From Hermatobates lingyangjiaoensis (Eukaryota; Arthropoda; Insecta; Hemiptera; Hermatobatidae): a stretch of 64,000 nt of DNA. The DNA is taken from the NCBI GenBank assembly GCA_026182355.1, contig JAPFBL010000554.1, forward strand, positions 62,001 to 126,000, given 5' to 3'. How positions within the stretch are numbered: the stretch's first letter is position 1; every line of letters begins with the position of its first letter. Shown one piece after another: positions 42,927 to 53,604 of this stretch. A program made the position numbers and the translations under genes. Under the pieces are notes generated by a model. It saw only the letters and a list, made by a program, of their open reading frames with translations. It was not told where the DNA came from and did no database searches.

Positions 42927-43066
42927 ACTGAGGTTAGACTCGTAGTGGCTATTGGTTCTCTGCATATAGCAGGTTAACAGGGTAGCCTCGTAAAGGCCGA
43001 AAGTCGGAGTTGATTGTTAAAGGATATTAGAGGCGCTAAATCACTCCATTACTACCCCTTCATAAT

Positions 43067-44315
43067 TCCTTATCAAAATACGTAAGTTTAAAGATGATTC
43101 TTTTCATTTCTTTTGATTTATTAAAAGTAGAGGATAGAACTTTTATAAGATTTATAATAAAGTTTCAATAATCGGCACCTTTTTCAAGCCAATAGTTTTT
43201 CTAAACCTAACTAAATATGCTTTGAAATGAAAAGTTCTGACGGCTTTTGTCAATGAAGCTAAAATGAGAATTTATATGGAAAAAAGGTATAAGAAGAAGC
43301 AGGAAAAGAGTAGATGTGAATAAGCATTGAGGTTGGCAGAGGTAAGCTTCCATTGTCTGACTATTCTATTTCTTTCTTTTGTTTCCATCAAGTCCCTGTC
43401 CTTCACTTTCAAAAACAAACAGATATTATGACTTAAAAATACTTTTTCATTTTTAAATATTTTCTCTTTTATTTGCTATCTGTCAGCTATATAGTGAATC
43501 GTTCTGGCTTGAAGCCCCAAGCACAGCAGTACTATTCATAACGGAAACAAAAATAAAATTCTCCTGATGCATATAAATTATTACCACTAAATATATTTAC
43601 TGCAGCCCTTCTTGTCTTTGCATTTATTAAAAAAACAACAATGGTTAATTTTACGGAACTTTCTTTTTTATATAATGCTACAATTATTTTTTCACATCTG
43701 TATTATGAAACAACTGCAAAAAATTTCAAATTAACAGGAACTCATTTGAATAAAACTATAAAATAAAACACATATAATAAATATTAATAGATTTTAAACT
43801 TCTCAATTTTTTTTGAAAATTTCAAGCTTTTAGACAAATGTCACAGATAAAGTAATTCTTTAAAAAAAACTTAAAGAGAATACAATTTTTAATAGACTCA
43901 CTGTTTGTATTTTCTCTTAAATCATCTACTGAATATGTTGTAATTAAATTTTATACGTTTTCATTTTTATAATTTTGAATTTTAAAAAAAATTGAAAATA
44001 AAAAGGTATTCACAAAACCTTTAAAGTTGTTCTTAAAGATAATAATTTTGATTTATTATTGCGAATAAATATGAGGTATGTTGAAGTGAAAAAATAAAAG
44101 TGCCAAAAAATGAGCATGATTGATTTTGAGCTCACTTTAGTCAAAAATATATTTGAAAAGTTGTAACTCCATTGATTGATGTAAGTTACTGTTGTTGTTT
44201 AACTCCATATTTGGAATAGTTGTAACTCCATAACTAATTCCATTGATTGATTTTTGACTAACTGATTTGGGAATGACTTAGTACTTAATTCATGCATTTG
44301 GTCATTACCACAGAA
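43067..44315. other. No recognised feature
   Basis: About 1.25 kb of AT-rich DNA. A local direct repeat (ttgtaactccat, ttgattgat near 44160 and 44220) is the only structure seen. Confidence 0.45.
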
Positions 44316-44570
44316 GTTAGTATTGTTAATATTAAACAAATAATATACCGTCTTAACTCGTACACTGCTGCTGTAGCTCTCGGACCGGTTTCGGGTGTCA
44401 CCCATCTTCAACAAGAACTATCTAAGGAATCTTCTAAATCCTCTAAGGATTTCTTAGATCAGTTATTGTTGAAGATGGGTGACACCCGAAATCGGTCCGA
44501 GAGCTACGGCAGCAGTTTACGAGGTATTATTATTATTATTTGTTTAATATTAGTATTTAATACATAGATC
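44316..44570. repeat. Family I foldback with two hammerhead cores
   Basis: Arms ttaatattaaacaaataata and ctgctgctgtagctctcgga pair with the right arm to about 44560. Left core 44383-44411 (-) keeps ACCGGT, C; right core 44469-44497 (+): TTGAAGA, T, stem GGGT-GAC-ACCC, GAAA, ATCGGT (one change), C. Both have T at the first core position (C3), a family-wide change that may abolish activity. Related half copy at 17281. Confidence 0.74.
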
Positions 44571-45654
44571 CCTGCTAATAAGTCAATAGAACTATTTATT
44601 TTCCTTCAAAGACTAGCAGTTTTTTTTCATTTTTTATAATTAACAATATTAGTAGACGCTTTTATTGAAATGTGAACTTGTCTTCATAGACTTTATCAAG
44701 AATGGAATATTTACGCTATCTAGATTGCCTAACAAGAATAATGTGGGAGAGATATTGCACTGATGAAACTGCAGAGGCAGTTTGACTAATAAGAACAGCT
44801 AACAAAAGACTAGCATGTATTAACATGACATGTTTTACTTGTATATTGTTAAAAAAACTATTTGTGAAAAAATTTAGAAACATTAAATGGTAGAAGAAAA
44901 AAAAATACGAAAATAAAAATACGAAGAAATGGAAACATACAAGAAAAAAAGAATAATGGACCATGAATGTTCATTACTAGTGACTTTTTATGTTTTATGA
45001 ATGCGCAATTCAAGGGACGCACTTTATATAAAAAATGTACTTTATTAACATACTTTGAAAGTTGAAGCATCTTATATTATAAGATTAAAACTTTCAGCCA
45101 TTCCTATAAAACTATGATCAAACGAGGTCATATCACTGGGTACTCATTGAGTAGTTCACAAAAATTTCTTCAGTGTTTGTAATTATAGCTTTAGATTCAT
45201 CATTTCTTTGATTCTATAAAAAAAACACAGATGTGGGTATGTAAGAAAAAAATATTTAATTGATCAAATCAAAACAACAAAACATGACGATGAAGTGAGA
45301 TATAGTATACATTTAAAAATCATGAATTATTACAATTAAATTAAACATTATATAATATGGGACTCCCTTGCTAATAGCATCCACTCTGCCAACGTCACGG
45401 GCACATGATTAAAACTTTTTTTTTTAGCCTCACTATTTCTATGATAATGCCAATAATCTCACTTTTGATTATGTTTGAAGAACAGATACTGCTCTTGTAA
45501 CAAGCAAAATTTAAACATTCAAGTTATCAAATAACTTGGGAAGGATTTAATATTCTACCCAATTAGGGCAGTTTTCACCAGGAACAAAGTATAGACTTTG
45601 AAGTATCAAAACCACTTTACACATTTTCATTTTAATAAGAAATCTTACGCTGCA
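44571..45654. other. No recognised feature
   Basis: AT-rich; minus-strand frames at 44716-44964 and 44858-45070 (82 and 70 codons) are Phe-rich translations of A-rich DNA. Confidence 0.4.
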
Positions 45655-46308
45655 AAAAAATGGGGTGTCTTACACTCAACTTTACTATAACTAAACATAA
45701 TATCATTCTTCTTGGGCAGATAATAAATAATGTTCCATTTAGGTATATTATAAATGTCTAAATGGGAGATGTTTATTATTAATACTCTTAGTTTATTATT
45801 ATTATTATTATTATTAGATATTATTATTATTAGTATTTATTATCATTAGTATTATAATTATTTTGTTATTAGTCTTTCATTCCTGGAAGTAGTACAAATA
45901 GTGATTAATCCACTTATCAATATATAAGCTTATTTTTGTATATCACACCACTGATGCATAATATGATATCATTAGTATATCTACAGCAATAATAACATTT
46001 TTGAAAATCAAAAGTGTAGATTTTGCTGTTTATATTCGTTGTTTTAAAAATCTGAATATATTGTTCGTTTATTGCATTTTTAATCTCAAAGATGTTGCCA
46101 AATTTTCAAAACTTTAGAATTAGTAGTTTAGGAGGAAAACAATGTAGCATAAAAAACCTACATCGGCAAAAAGAGTGATTTTCCTGTCACTCATAATTGC
46201 TCCCAAGCGATATGAATTTTTGTGTAAAGTATCAGCTTGATCCATCAAAGATTCTGGGCCGTATCGTAGTAACAAACCATGGATACATACACAACCCATC
46301 AACCCATG

Positions 46309-46311
<3 letters not shown>

Positions 46312-46395
<84 letters not shown>
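46312..46395 (+). repeat. (CA)n then (TA)n
   Basis: (CA)n 46312-46354 and (TA)n 46355-46395. Minus-strand Cys/Val frames are translations of the array. Confidence 0.93.
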
Positions 46396-46398
<3 letters not shown>

Positions 46399-46429
46399 TT
46401 ACACACACATACACATACACATCCAGAAA

Positions 46430-46555
46430 AAAAAAGATCTCACATAAAAACGTGAAATAACAATCAATGATCAAACCACAATATGAAATGGGAAAACAAG
46501 ACTAAGATCTTTCAACCGAAACAAGTGGTCTTTGTCAGAGTCAAAAACAGAACTA
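46430..46555 (-). repeat. Family A half copy inside the CA tract
   Basis: 'tcaatgatcaaaccacaata' outer arm; core 46504-46538 (-): CTGACAA (conserved G changed to A), A, GACCA...CGGTT, GAAA, AGATCT, T. (CA)n lies on both sides, so the element sits in the array. Confidence 0.68.
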
Positions 46556-46703
46556 CACATACATATACACACAACACCCACATACACACACACGCACGCA
46601 CGCACACACACACGCACGCACGAACACACACACGCACACACACGCACACACACACGCACGCACACACGCACACACTCACACACACACACACACAGACACA
46701 GAC
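46556..46703 (+). repeat. (CA)n with G interruptions
   Basis: cacgcacgcacgcacac-type array; frames on both strands (70-88 codons) are by-products. Confidence 0.93.
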
Positions 46704-46826
46704 ACATGCATAGAGACATAATTAAAAAAAACATCATAAAATGACTTTTGGTCCCTCAAAACATATAATTCCGTCAAAATATCAAATTAAATTTTTTTCA
46801 CGCTCAGTATACTTTACTTATAGTAA

Positions 46827-48014
46827 AGTAAAAAACAATCTATAATCAAATGAAGTTGTGTATAATAGATTCGTATTTACTATACTTATTTTCCTTCTCA
46901 CTTAAAATCTGAATAAATTGCAATGTAATATGCCATATTTTGTATAAAATGATAAGAATTGCATGCATAAATATTTTGATTCATATCTGACCATTTTTTA
47001 ATGCTTATATACTTAGAATTACCTTAAGTGTACATAATAATAATATTTCAATGAATCAACATTCATTGTGTACTATTTAAAAGGTTGCATGTTTAACTAG
47101 TAAAGAAAATGGAGCAGGTTAGACGAAAGGAATTTTAATTACATACTTTTGAAAGAAAATCCTTCTGAAAAAGCATTTAATGAAATTATTTGGTTTGCAG
47201 TTTGTTTGATATATAATTCTGTAAACTTACTTATGAGGATAATAGAACTGACTGTAATGAAAAGCTCCTTTAAATAACTCATTAAAATAGGGCTTTTGAA
47301 CGTATGTGTTTTCATTCTTGCTTACAAAAGGTTGTGTTCTTCTTTCTAAATTAGAAAGAATGTTTTTGTAGAAGTAATAAAATATTCAAACTGACAATTT
47401 ATAAATTTCTTATTTTAATTTGTCACTAAACACTTTGATCTGAATTTACATTTTATTAGGTATTTGAAGTTTTTTTGTTTTTAGTTGTCTTACATAAAAC
47501 AGGATATTTAATATCAAATATATAGTGTTAGTAAAATTATCGTTAGCTGATAACAAAACAACGCGTAGTTGTTCTAGTAATAGACCATTTTTGTTGTTTC
47601 TTTATTTTCACAACAGAATGCCTAAGTGATTTATTTGAGTAGGTAGTATCAAAAAAAAAATTTACTATTTTTTTTGGTATAGAAAAGTGTTTACCTTCGT
47701 ATTAGTAACACTGATCAATAAAAGGGAGTTTTTCCTCAGTATGAAAACAGTACACAGTGAATATGAGTTTTTTTTGTCAGCTTACAGCAGATTCTCTGTA
47801 TAAGTATATAAGTCAGCAGATTCTCAACACTTGTTCCTTGCAGATCACCTGAGGAATATTTCTACTTCAGTAGACCACACTTATGGCTTAAAAATCTAAT
47901 AATTGGATTTGGATTATTAAGAAAAAAAATCATTTTAGGTAAATAAAATCTAACAATTCAATATTTAAATATGTAATATATTTTATAAATGTGGAATATA
48001 TAATCATATAATAT
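46827..48014. other. No recognised feature
   Basis: About 1.2 kb of AT-rich DNA without assigned features. Confidence 0.45.
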
Positions 48015-48185
48015 ATATGGAGTAATGTAGTAAAGGAGTGATTATGGGTCTCTAATAGTCTCTAGCACTCAACTCTGACTTTCGGCCTTTGCATGGTTGT
48101 CTTGTTAACCCGTTACATGCAGGGATACGAAAGAGAAGGAGAAGGCGACCAGGAGCTGGGCCTGACCACCTTCGTTTCCCATCCT
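48015..48185 (-). repeat. Family P copy 3, reversed
   Basis: Its reverse complement carries aaaggccgaaagtcagagtt, attagagac and aatcactcctttactac, matching 42985-43066 of copy 2. 48110-48185 (gagaaggagaaggcgaccag) continues GC-rich. Confidence 0.6.
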
Positions 48186-48202
48186 TCCAACTTCCTAAAT
48201 TC

Positions 48203-48450
48203 TTAGAATTAGTAATAATACAATGCGTCATACCTCGTAAAGTCTCAGAAAAGCTCGACCGGTTTCGGGTCCGTCTGGACCCCATCTCCAAGAGCAGTCA
48301 GTTAGGTGCTATTGAAGATGGGATCCAGACGGACCCGAAACCGGTCGAGCTTTTCTGAGACTTTACGAGGTATGACAGATTGTATTATTACTAATTCTAA
48401 TATTACTAACCTCAGTGGAACTAACCCATTAACTATATTCCTAAATTCTC
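48203..48450. repeat. Family H foldback with two hammerhead cores
   Basis: Arms (attagtaataatacaatgcg, tcatacctcgtaaagtctca) pair with 48330-48402. Left core 48257-48291 (-): TTGGAGA, T, stem about GGGTCC-AGAC-GGACCC, GAAA, ACCGGT, C. Right core 48312-48346 (+): TTGAAGA, T, same stem with a mismatch, GAAA, ACCGGT, C. Beyond the arm, attactaacctcagtggaac and taacccattaactatatt recur at 53075-53115, so the element extends past the foldback. The overlapping 79-89-codon frames are by-products. Confidence 0.73.
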
Positions 48451-48615
48451 TTCTCTTATCCCATCTCCAATCCAAGACGTTATGCGATCCGTGCCGAAAG
48501 GTGTATGATACAAGGGTTACTTTATTACGAATGGATATTTACCCCCTTGAGTAAATAGCCTTACTCCGGTATAAATACCATCGACAGAGCTTCAGAGGAT
48601 TTTTTCCTATATCAT

Positions 48616-48732
48616 TCTTCTTGGAGACGTTGAAGCTAACTCCCGGGGTACTTTAGTACAGAAGGAGGAGAAGTGCAATAGTTTTTCAGATGCAGTGCTA
48701 TAGACACCCTCAAATAATATATATATATATAG
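48616..48732 (+). repeat. Second copy of the 2575 repeat, ending in (TA)n
   Basis: cttggagacgttgaagctaa, ggggtactttagtaca and gacaccctcaaataata match 2575-2670; (TA)n 48717-48731. Confidence 0.5.
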
Positions 48733-49367
48733 GTATTGGAGCTATGTAGCTGCCATGGGGTTTATCAAGTTATTTGACTAGCTAAAACGTTATAGGTTAG
48801 TCATCTAATGTTAGCACAGTACTAACTAGAAATTGTGATAATTCTTGTATGGTAAATTCCACGTGTGTTAATGAATCAAGTTCATTAGTAATTGTTTGAG
48901 CATGTCGGGTGATTAGATGAAGCTTGATGTTACATAGTCGATGTGTTACTCATAATGAGTTTGCCGTACAAATGTTACATTAGGTTGATCAAAGCATTAA
49001 ATTGGATATATTGAGAAAACGTCTCGCTTGACTGATGCACGCTGTGTTTAGTCAAGGCAAAATAATTGAAAATCAAATGCAAAATGAGAGACAGTGAGAG
49101 AAAGGAGATAGTGTTTGAGAGAAAGAGAAAGTGAGAGAGATGAATAGTAAAAGAACATTGAATTGAATAGTAGGGAATGAATTTTGAGGATGAAAGACAA
49201 TACAGAGAAAGAGAAAGAGGAATAAAAAGAGAAAACGTGTCATGAAAATAATAACGATAAAAGCAAAGATTTAAAAGATTACTGAGAGAGACTTAATGAG
49301 AAAGTGAGAAAGTAAGAGCAAAACAGTGATCGATTAGAAAACATAAACGATTAAGAATTAAACTGTG
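48733..49367. other. No gene; purine-rich part
   Basis: 49080-49335 is A/G-rich (gagagaaagagaaagtgaga). No open frame or repeat family. Confidence 0.45.
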
Positions 49368-49371
49368 TTAA

Positions 49372-50054
49372 CCCATTATATCCCACTGTCCTCATTTGAG
49401 GACAGTCTATAAAAGCACAAACACTTTTTAAATTCCTGTATTTTGGGTAGTTTAACAGATCTGCCTCATTTACTGACGTTCTAGTTTGTTAGGATCAACA
49501 TTGATATTAATAAAATCAGCCTTCAATAGTATGTTATTATAGTTACAGAAAAGCGTAAAATGTAGAAGAAAAATCAATATTTTATTTTCATCTCTAGTTT
49601 ACTAGATATTGAATTGTAGAACTTAGGACTGATAGATAGTAATCTTTATTAGGTAAAAAAATTATGTGGGATATATTATGTAACCGTTTGTTCATTCTTC
49701 AAAAATATTTATGGCCTAAAATAATGATGTCCTCAAACGAGGACAGTGGGATGATATGGTATCCATGCTACCATTAACAAAGTGTTCAGACTTGTGCACT
49801 TACGACAGCTATCAAATATTCCAAGCTCTGATGGTGCAGCAGTTGTGATTGTTCATTTTACAGAGTTAAGTTATGATAAAGTAAAGCTCATAAAATAAAA
49901 ATAATTAAAAAATAAAAGAAAAAGCTCATTAAATCATAAATTTTATAAAAAATATTTTAAAATGGAACTTCAACTTGTTTTTGAATTCTTATTTAAACAA
50001 CCTGTGAAAAAATTTCCATGAAATTTGCAATATGAAAAACTTGGGATATAATGG
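49372..50054. mobile_element. piggyBac-like non-autonomous element (candidate)
   Basis: TTAA at 49368-49371 is followed by CCCATTATATCCCACTGTCC; the right end reads TTGGGATATAATGG (50041-50054), the inverted CCATTATATCCCA, followed by ATCAA (a one-or-two-base change from TTAA). A subterminal palindrome (CTGTCCTCATTTGAGGACAG, 49386-49405) recurs inverted at 49729-49752 (gtcctcaaacgaggac, then agtgggat). TTAA targets and CCC...GGG ends are piggyBac traits. No transposase frame. Confidence 0.55.
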
Positions 50055-50947
50055 ATCAAGGAGAAAAAATATAGAAAAATGAGAGAGGAATATAGAGAGA
50101 GCATTAAGAAAAGAATGTCAAAAGAATAAGAGGACAGATAATGAATATAAGAGAAAGTGCAAATTACAAAGTTGGATTAAGACAAGAAGAAAGAAACTGG
50201 GAGAAAGAGAAAAAGGAGCCTTATGTCAGAATGAGTAAAAGGAACTCTGATGTGTTAGAATAAAGTGTATAAACCAAAAGTGAGAAAGAAGCTAACGAAA
50301 AGTGAGCATAAAAAGCGAGAAGAGTGGGAGTGAGAAAATGAAAATTTTCACAATCCTAGAAAAGTGAGCAAATGTTAAGAAAAGAGAGAATCCGTGGAAG
50401 AGATTGAATGGTTAAAGAGGAAGATAAGATGACTAGAAGTGAATAACCATGGAGAAGAGAAAGGGTATACCAATGCGAGAGAATTAAAGGTAAACTAACC
50501 TGGTAAGTAATCTTCCTATACAAGCTCTAAGTAAACTGCATCTCATCTGTCATCTGAAAACACATTGGTATTTTTACACAACAAATAGAAAAAAAAGGTG
50601 CTTTGTATTAATTCCAAAATATATTGATATCAGGTAGTACATATTAAAAATTAGGTAATTTAACTGTAGTTTATAGAATATTTCATGAAGTAAATATTAT
50701 TAGTTGATATGAAAACGAATAGTGGATTTAATATTTTTCATGTCTTTGATAAAGTTTCCTGAATGTCCCTTTCAGTTTTCCAATATGATATTTTGAACTC
50801 GTATATGCACTTCTAAAGCAGTTTTTAAAAACAATATATGATAATAAATTTATATATTTCTAGAAATTATCTGTTATAAAAATTGTAAAGATAAACTGAG
50901 TAGAGATATTTTTTAAACAAAGAGTAGGAAAAAAACAATATAATCAT
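50055..50947. other. No gene; purine-rich first half
   Basis: 50055-50500 is A/G-rich (gagaaagagaaaaaggagcc); the rest is AT-rich. Nothing recognised. Confidence 0.45.
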
Positions 50948-50963
50948 CTATTACTGATAGAAA
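50948..50963 (+). repeat. Target site duplication, left
   Basis: ctattactgatagaaa, identical to 51246-51261. Confidence 0.9.
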
Positions 50964-51245
50964 CTGATAGGACCGAGGTTCGATCCTCACCTGGCCCTCG
51001 ATTTATTCACACGGGAGGTGAATAAATCTGAGCGCGTCGTCCCTCGGAGAAGGACGTTAAACCGTCGGTCCCGAGACTGTACGATGTCAGGTACTCGTTA
51101 AAGATCCCTACTCTAAATACATTTGAGTTAGGCAAAATTTAGGACTCCCACTGTAGAATCAATGTTCATTGTGTGGTATCACAAAGGGTCAATGCTCGGT
51201 CTACGTGTTTTCCCTTGTGGAGCTGCCACTGCAACCTAACCTAAC
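50964..51245 (+). mobile_element. tRNA-derived SINE, 5'-truncated
   Basis: Starts inside the tRNA-like head (ctgataggaccgaggttcga), lacking the A box; body and tail are well preserved and end gccactgcaacctaacctaa, cc. The 16-bp perfect flanking duplication shows that truncation happened during insertion, as in LINE-mediated retrotransposition. Confidence 0.92.
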
Positions 51246-51261
51246 CTATTACTGATAGAAA
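51246..51261 (+). repeat. Target site duplication, right
   Basis: ctattactgatagaaa, identical to 50948-50963. Confidence 0.9.
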
Positions 51262-51518
51262 AAACTCCTAGATATTAGCGTGAGTTATTTGAAAATGTGA
51301 TTTAAATTTAAAAAACTAAATAACTTAGTATCATAAAATAATTTATGCTCAAATGATAACGTATTTGCAAATAGTTCTGAATAACGAACTCCATTAGTTA
51401 CTTCCAATAAATTTTTGAGATTTTGAAGAGGAATCTCAAAAAAATTCACAAAATATATAGACTAAAAATTCAGTGCACAATGCACTGAAAAAATATTTTC
51501 ATCATATATAAAACATTC

Positions 51519-51640
51519 TGAGGTAAAATGGATAAACCAACAAAAGTCTCCACACAAATGAAGTTTGTTGGTTTATCCATTTTACCTCAGAATGAGTAAA
51601 TACCACACAATTACGGATTGCACAACTAATATATATATAA
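51519..51640. repeat. Family E foldback without ribozyme core
   Basis: tctgaggtaaaatggataaa, ccaacaaa and the mirror ttggtttatccattttacct are joined over a short loop (gtctccacacaaatgaag). The hammerhead and inner arms present at 20577 are missing. The end gagtaaataccacacaatta is kept. Confidence 0.72.
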
Positions 51641-51825
51641 AACAATATGTAGTGAACTTATATCAAAACAACATGTTCTTTTATTGAAATATCTTTTTTA
51701 ATATTGAAATATCTTTTGAATTAGTTTAGTATTTATCAAATAATGAATCTAACAAATCAATAATTTGTCATGGCTTACTAAGAATCATGAAACAGTGTGA
51801 CTGTTGGTCTGCAATATTTCATAGT

Positions 51826-51954
51826 TACACACATCCTCCCAGACACAGTATACATATAAATGCTCAAAACTGCTTCTGGAAACCCTTAAAACTTTAAAAT
51901 TCGTCAACATTGTAAAACCGTTTTTATAGTTACTATCCTTTACTTACAGTAAAT
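51826..51954 (+). mobile_element. TE-X copy 4, right-end fragment
   Basis: ctgcttctgga, cccttaaaact, aattcgtcaac and ccgtttttatagttactatc followed by ctttacttacagtaaat match the last about 120 bases of TE-X with many changes. Confidence 0.5.
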
Positions 51955-52914
51955 TTAAAATGAATTATGTTGAAAAAGTCAATAGAAATCCAAACGGATG
52001 ATCCCTAAATATAACAGAATGAATGTTGAAATGCCGATAAAAAACCAATGGAAAGAAATACGAAAAAGAAAATATAAATTGACAAGCTGAATTGCACAAA
52101 TTGAATAAATTATTAATATTGAAATAATGAATTCTATGATAAGAATTAATACTGTTAATAACTATTATAATGATATAGATGTGAAAAATTAACAGACAAA
52201 TACAATGAAACTAAAATAAGTAAATGGCGTAAAAGCAAGCCTAAGTTGGTTGTCTGCAACGGGTAGTCCAGTTTGGAAGTAGAATTATCATCCTGAGTTA
52301 TACTCCATAAAAGTCAGTTATATTTCAGTCTGGATTTTGCGCTTCATCCTTCCGTTGAAATGCATTCAAAATTGCTTTGTTTGAGAACTGTTTCAACCGT
52401 GATTTTTATTAAAATATTAGTTAATTTTAATTTGACAGAAATTCAGAATAAATATATTGAATTTAATTATTAAATAAAACTAAATAAATGCTGTTGTTTT
52501 ATTAATAGAGATAAATTCTTCTGAAACATTACAATTTATCTTCAAATCCTAATTTATGAATGCTATAGAAATAAACTGTTGGTCAGAAGTTAAAAGACAC
52601 AATAAAACACTGAAAGTTAAGGTGTTTTAAAGTATTCACTTACCCAGAAATGGTGTATAAATGACATATAAATCTCAAAAAAAATTGTTCATAGTCAAGT
52701 AATTTAGGTTTATTATTTAAATTAATGTATGTGAGCTCTTTAAAGAAAAAAAAGTACTTTTACTTTTAAAAGAAAAAAAATTGTTGGAATTTTAATATTA
52801 TAAGTTTTAGTTATGAAAGAAAAGGGAAAAACTTCAAATTTTGGATAGTAAGTGATCATTTAACAGATAAAGTTTTAAATCTGGAGTTTTAAAAAAGGCT
52901 TAGGCACTGCGTAC
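51955..52914. other. No recognised feature
   Basis: AT-rich, about 1 kb, nothing assigned. Confidence 0.45.
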
Positions 52915-53115
52915 AATATTAGAATTTTTAGTAATATGTCCGTCATACCTCGTAAAGTTTCTGTAGAGTTCGACCGGTTTTGGGTCCGTCTGGTACTCAT
53001 CTTCAAGAGCAACTGACTGTATAATATTTTATTTTTTTTTATTTAAACGGACATTATTACTAGTAATTCTAATATTACTAACCTCAGTGGAAGTAACTCA
53101 ATAACTATATTGCAT
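52915..53115 (-). repeat. Family H copy, one arm and extension
   Basis: tccgtcatacctcgtaaagt, ttc; core 52972-53006 (-): TTGAAGA, T, degraded stem with GGACCC kept, AAAA in place of GAAA, CCGGT, C. The right arm is deleted, but the outer extension (attctaatattactaacctc, agtggaagtaactc, aataactatatt) is present, as at 48400-48440. Confidence 0.65.
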
Positions 53116-53388
53116 ATAATGCCTAAAACTAGTGGGAAAGTACGAAACGATTTAAATTTCACACATTTTCTGGGCATTCTATTGAATACTACATGAGAAA
53201 CGGGAGAAGTATAAAATACATCTCCAATTGAATTGAAGGAAAGGTGGCAAGGCACGTGATATTCGTTTGGAATTCTAATTCCGAAAAAAGAAATTCTACT
53301 ACTTCTTTGTGTGCGTCCCTATTCCTTATGTCAACAAGGGACGAGGAGATTCGCGCAATATATTAGCAGCTCTAATGAGTGACAAAGG

Positions 53389-53604
53389 ATGGTTTCTATC
53401 AACTTGCAATTTCTAAAAGGAATTTTAAAACAACTATATGTGAGATCACAAAATTCGAGATATTCCTGGCCACGAAATTCCTCTCCGATCAGTTGCAATT
53501 GCTCAAGTTCGATGGCAGTGGACAAAGATTCATCAAATGCCTATTCAACAAAAAGTGCTAAAAAATATAAAATAGCTTTGCGCGAAAAATATAATGAAAT
53601 GTAA
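53389..53604 (+). CDS. Uncertain open frame, Ser/Lys-rich (possible exon)
   Basis: A 71-codon frame ends SSSMAVDKDSSNAYSTKSAK then KYKIALREKYNEM, stop. The second half is hydrophilic and less AT-driven than most frames in the window, which is why it is listed. No family is recognised, two other frames overlap it, and no splice sites or promoter were confirmed. It may be chance. Confidence 0.15.
   Translation: MVSINLQFLKGILKQLYVRSQNSRYSWPRNSSPISCNCSSSMAVDKDSSNAYSTKSAKKYKIALREKYNEM

Larger units (their letters stand above)
42380..43066 (+). repeat. Family P copy 2, split by a SINE
   Basis: 42380-42596 and 42927-43066 are one P copy (ggttctttgaaccaggggct, ctgaggttagactcgtagtg, aaaggccgaaagtcggagtt) with a SINE between. 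The first part contains a stretch (cttgactgtagctgagcagg, gacgggcgcggaggctcatg) absent from copy 1. Confidence 0.65.
45655..46826 (+). mobile_element. TE-X copy 2, with a family A insertion
   Basis: Left end cttacactcaactttactat, then ttccatttaggtatattata, gcttatttttgta, agcaataataacatttttga, gatccatcaaagattctggg and right end ctttacttatagtaaagtaa (46812-46831 region). Compared with copy 1 it lacks about 0.9 kb of interior, and its CA tract (46312-46703) is expanded and split by a family A repeat. Confidence 0.62.

Noticed and set aside
46232..46744. Cys/Val- and His/Thr-rich open frames
   Set aside because: Direct translations of (CA)n and (TA)n arrays.
48052..48554. Several overlapping 79-89-codon frames
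   Set aside because: They lie on both strands of the family H foldback and family P copy, so they mirror each other and have no independent coding support.
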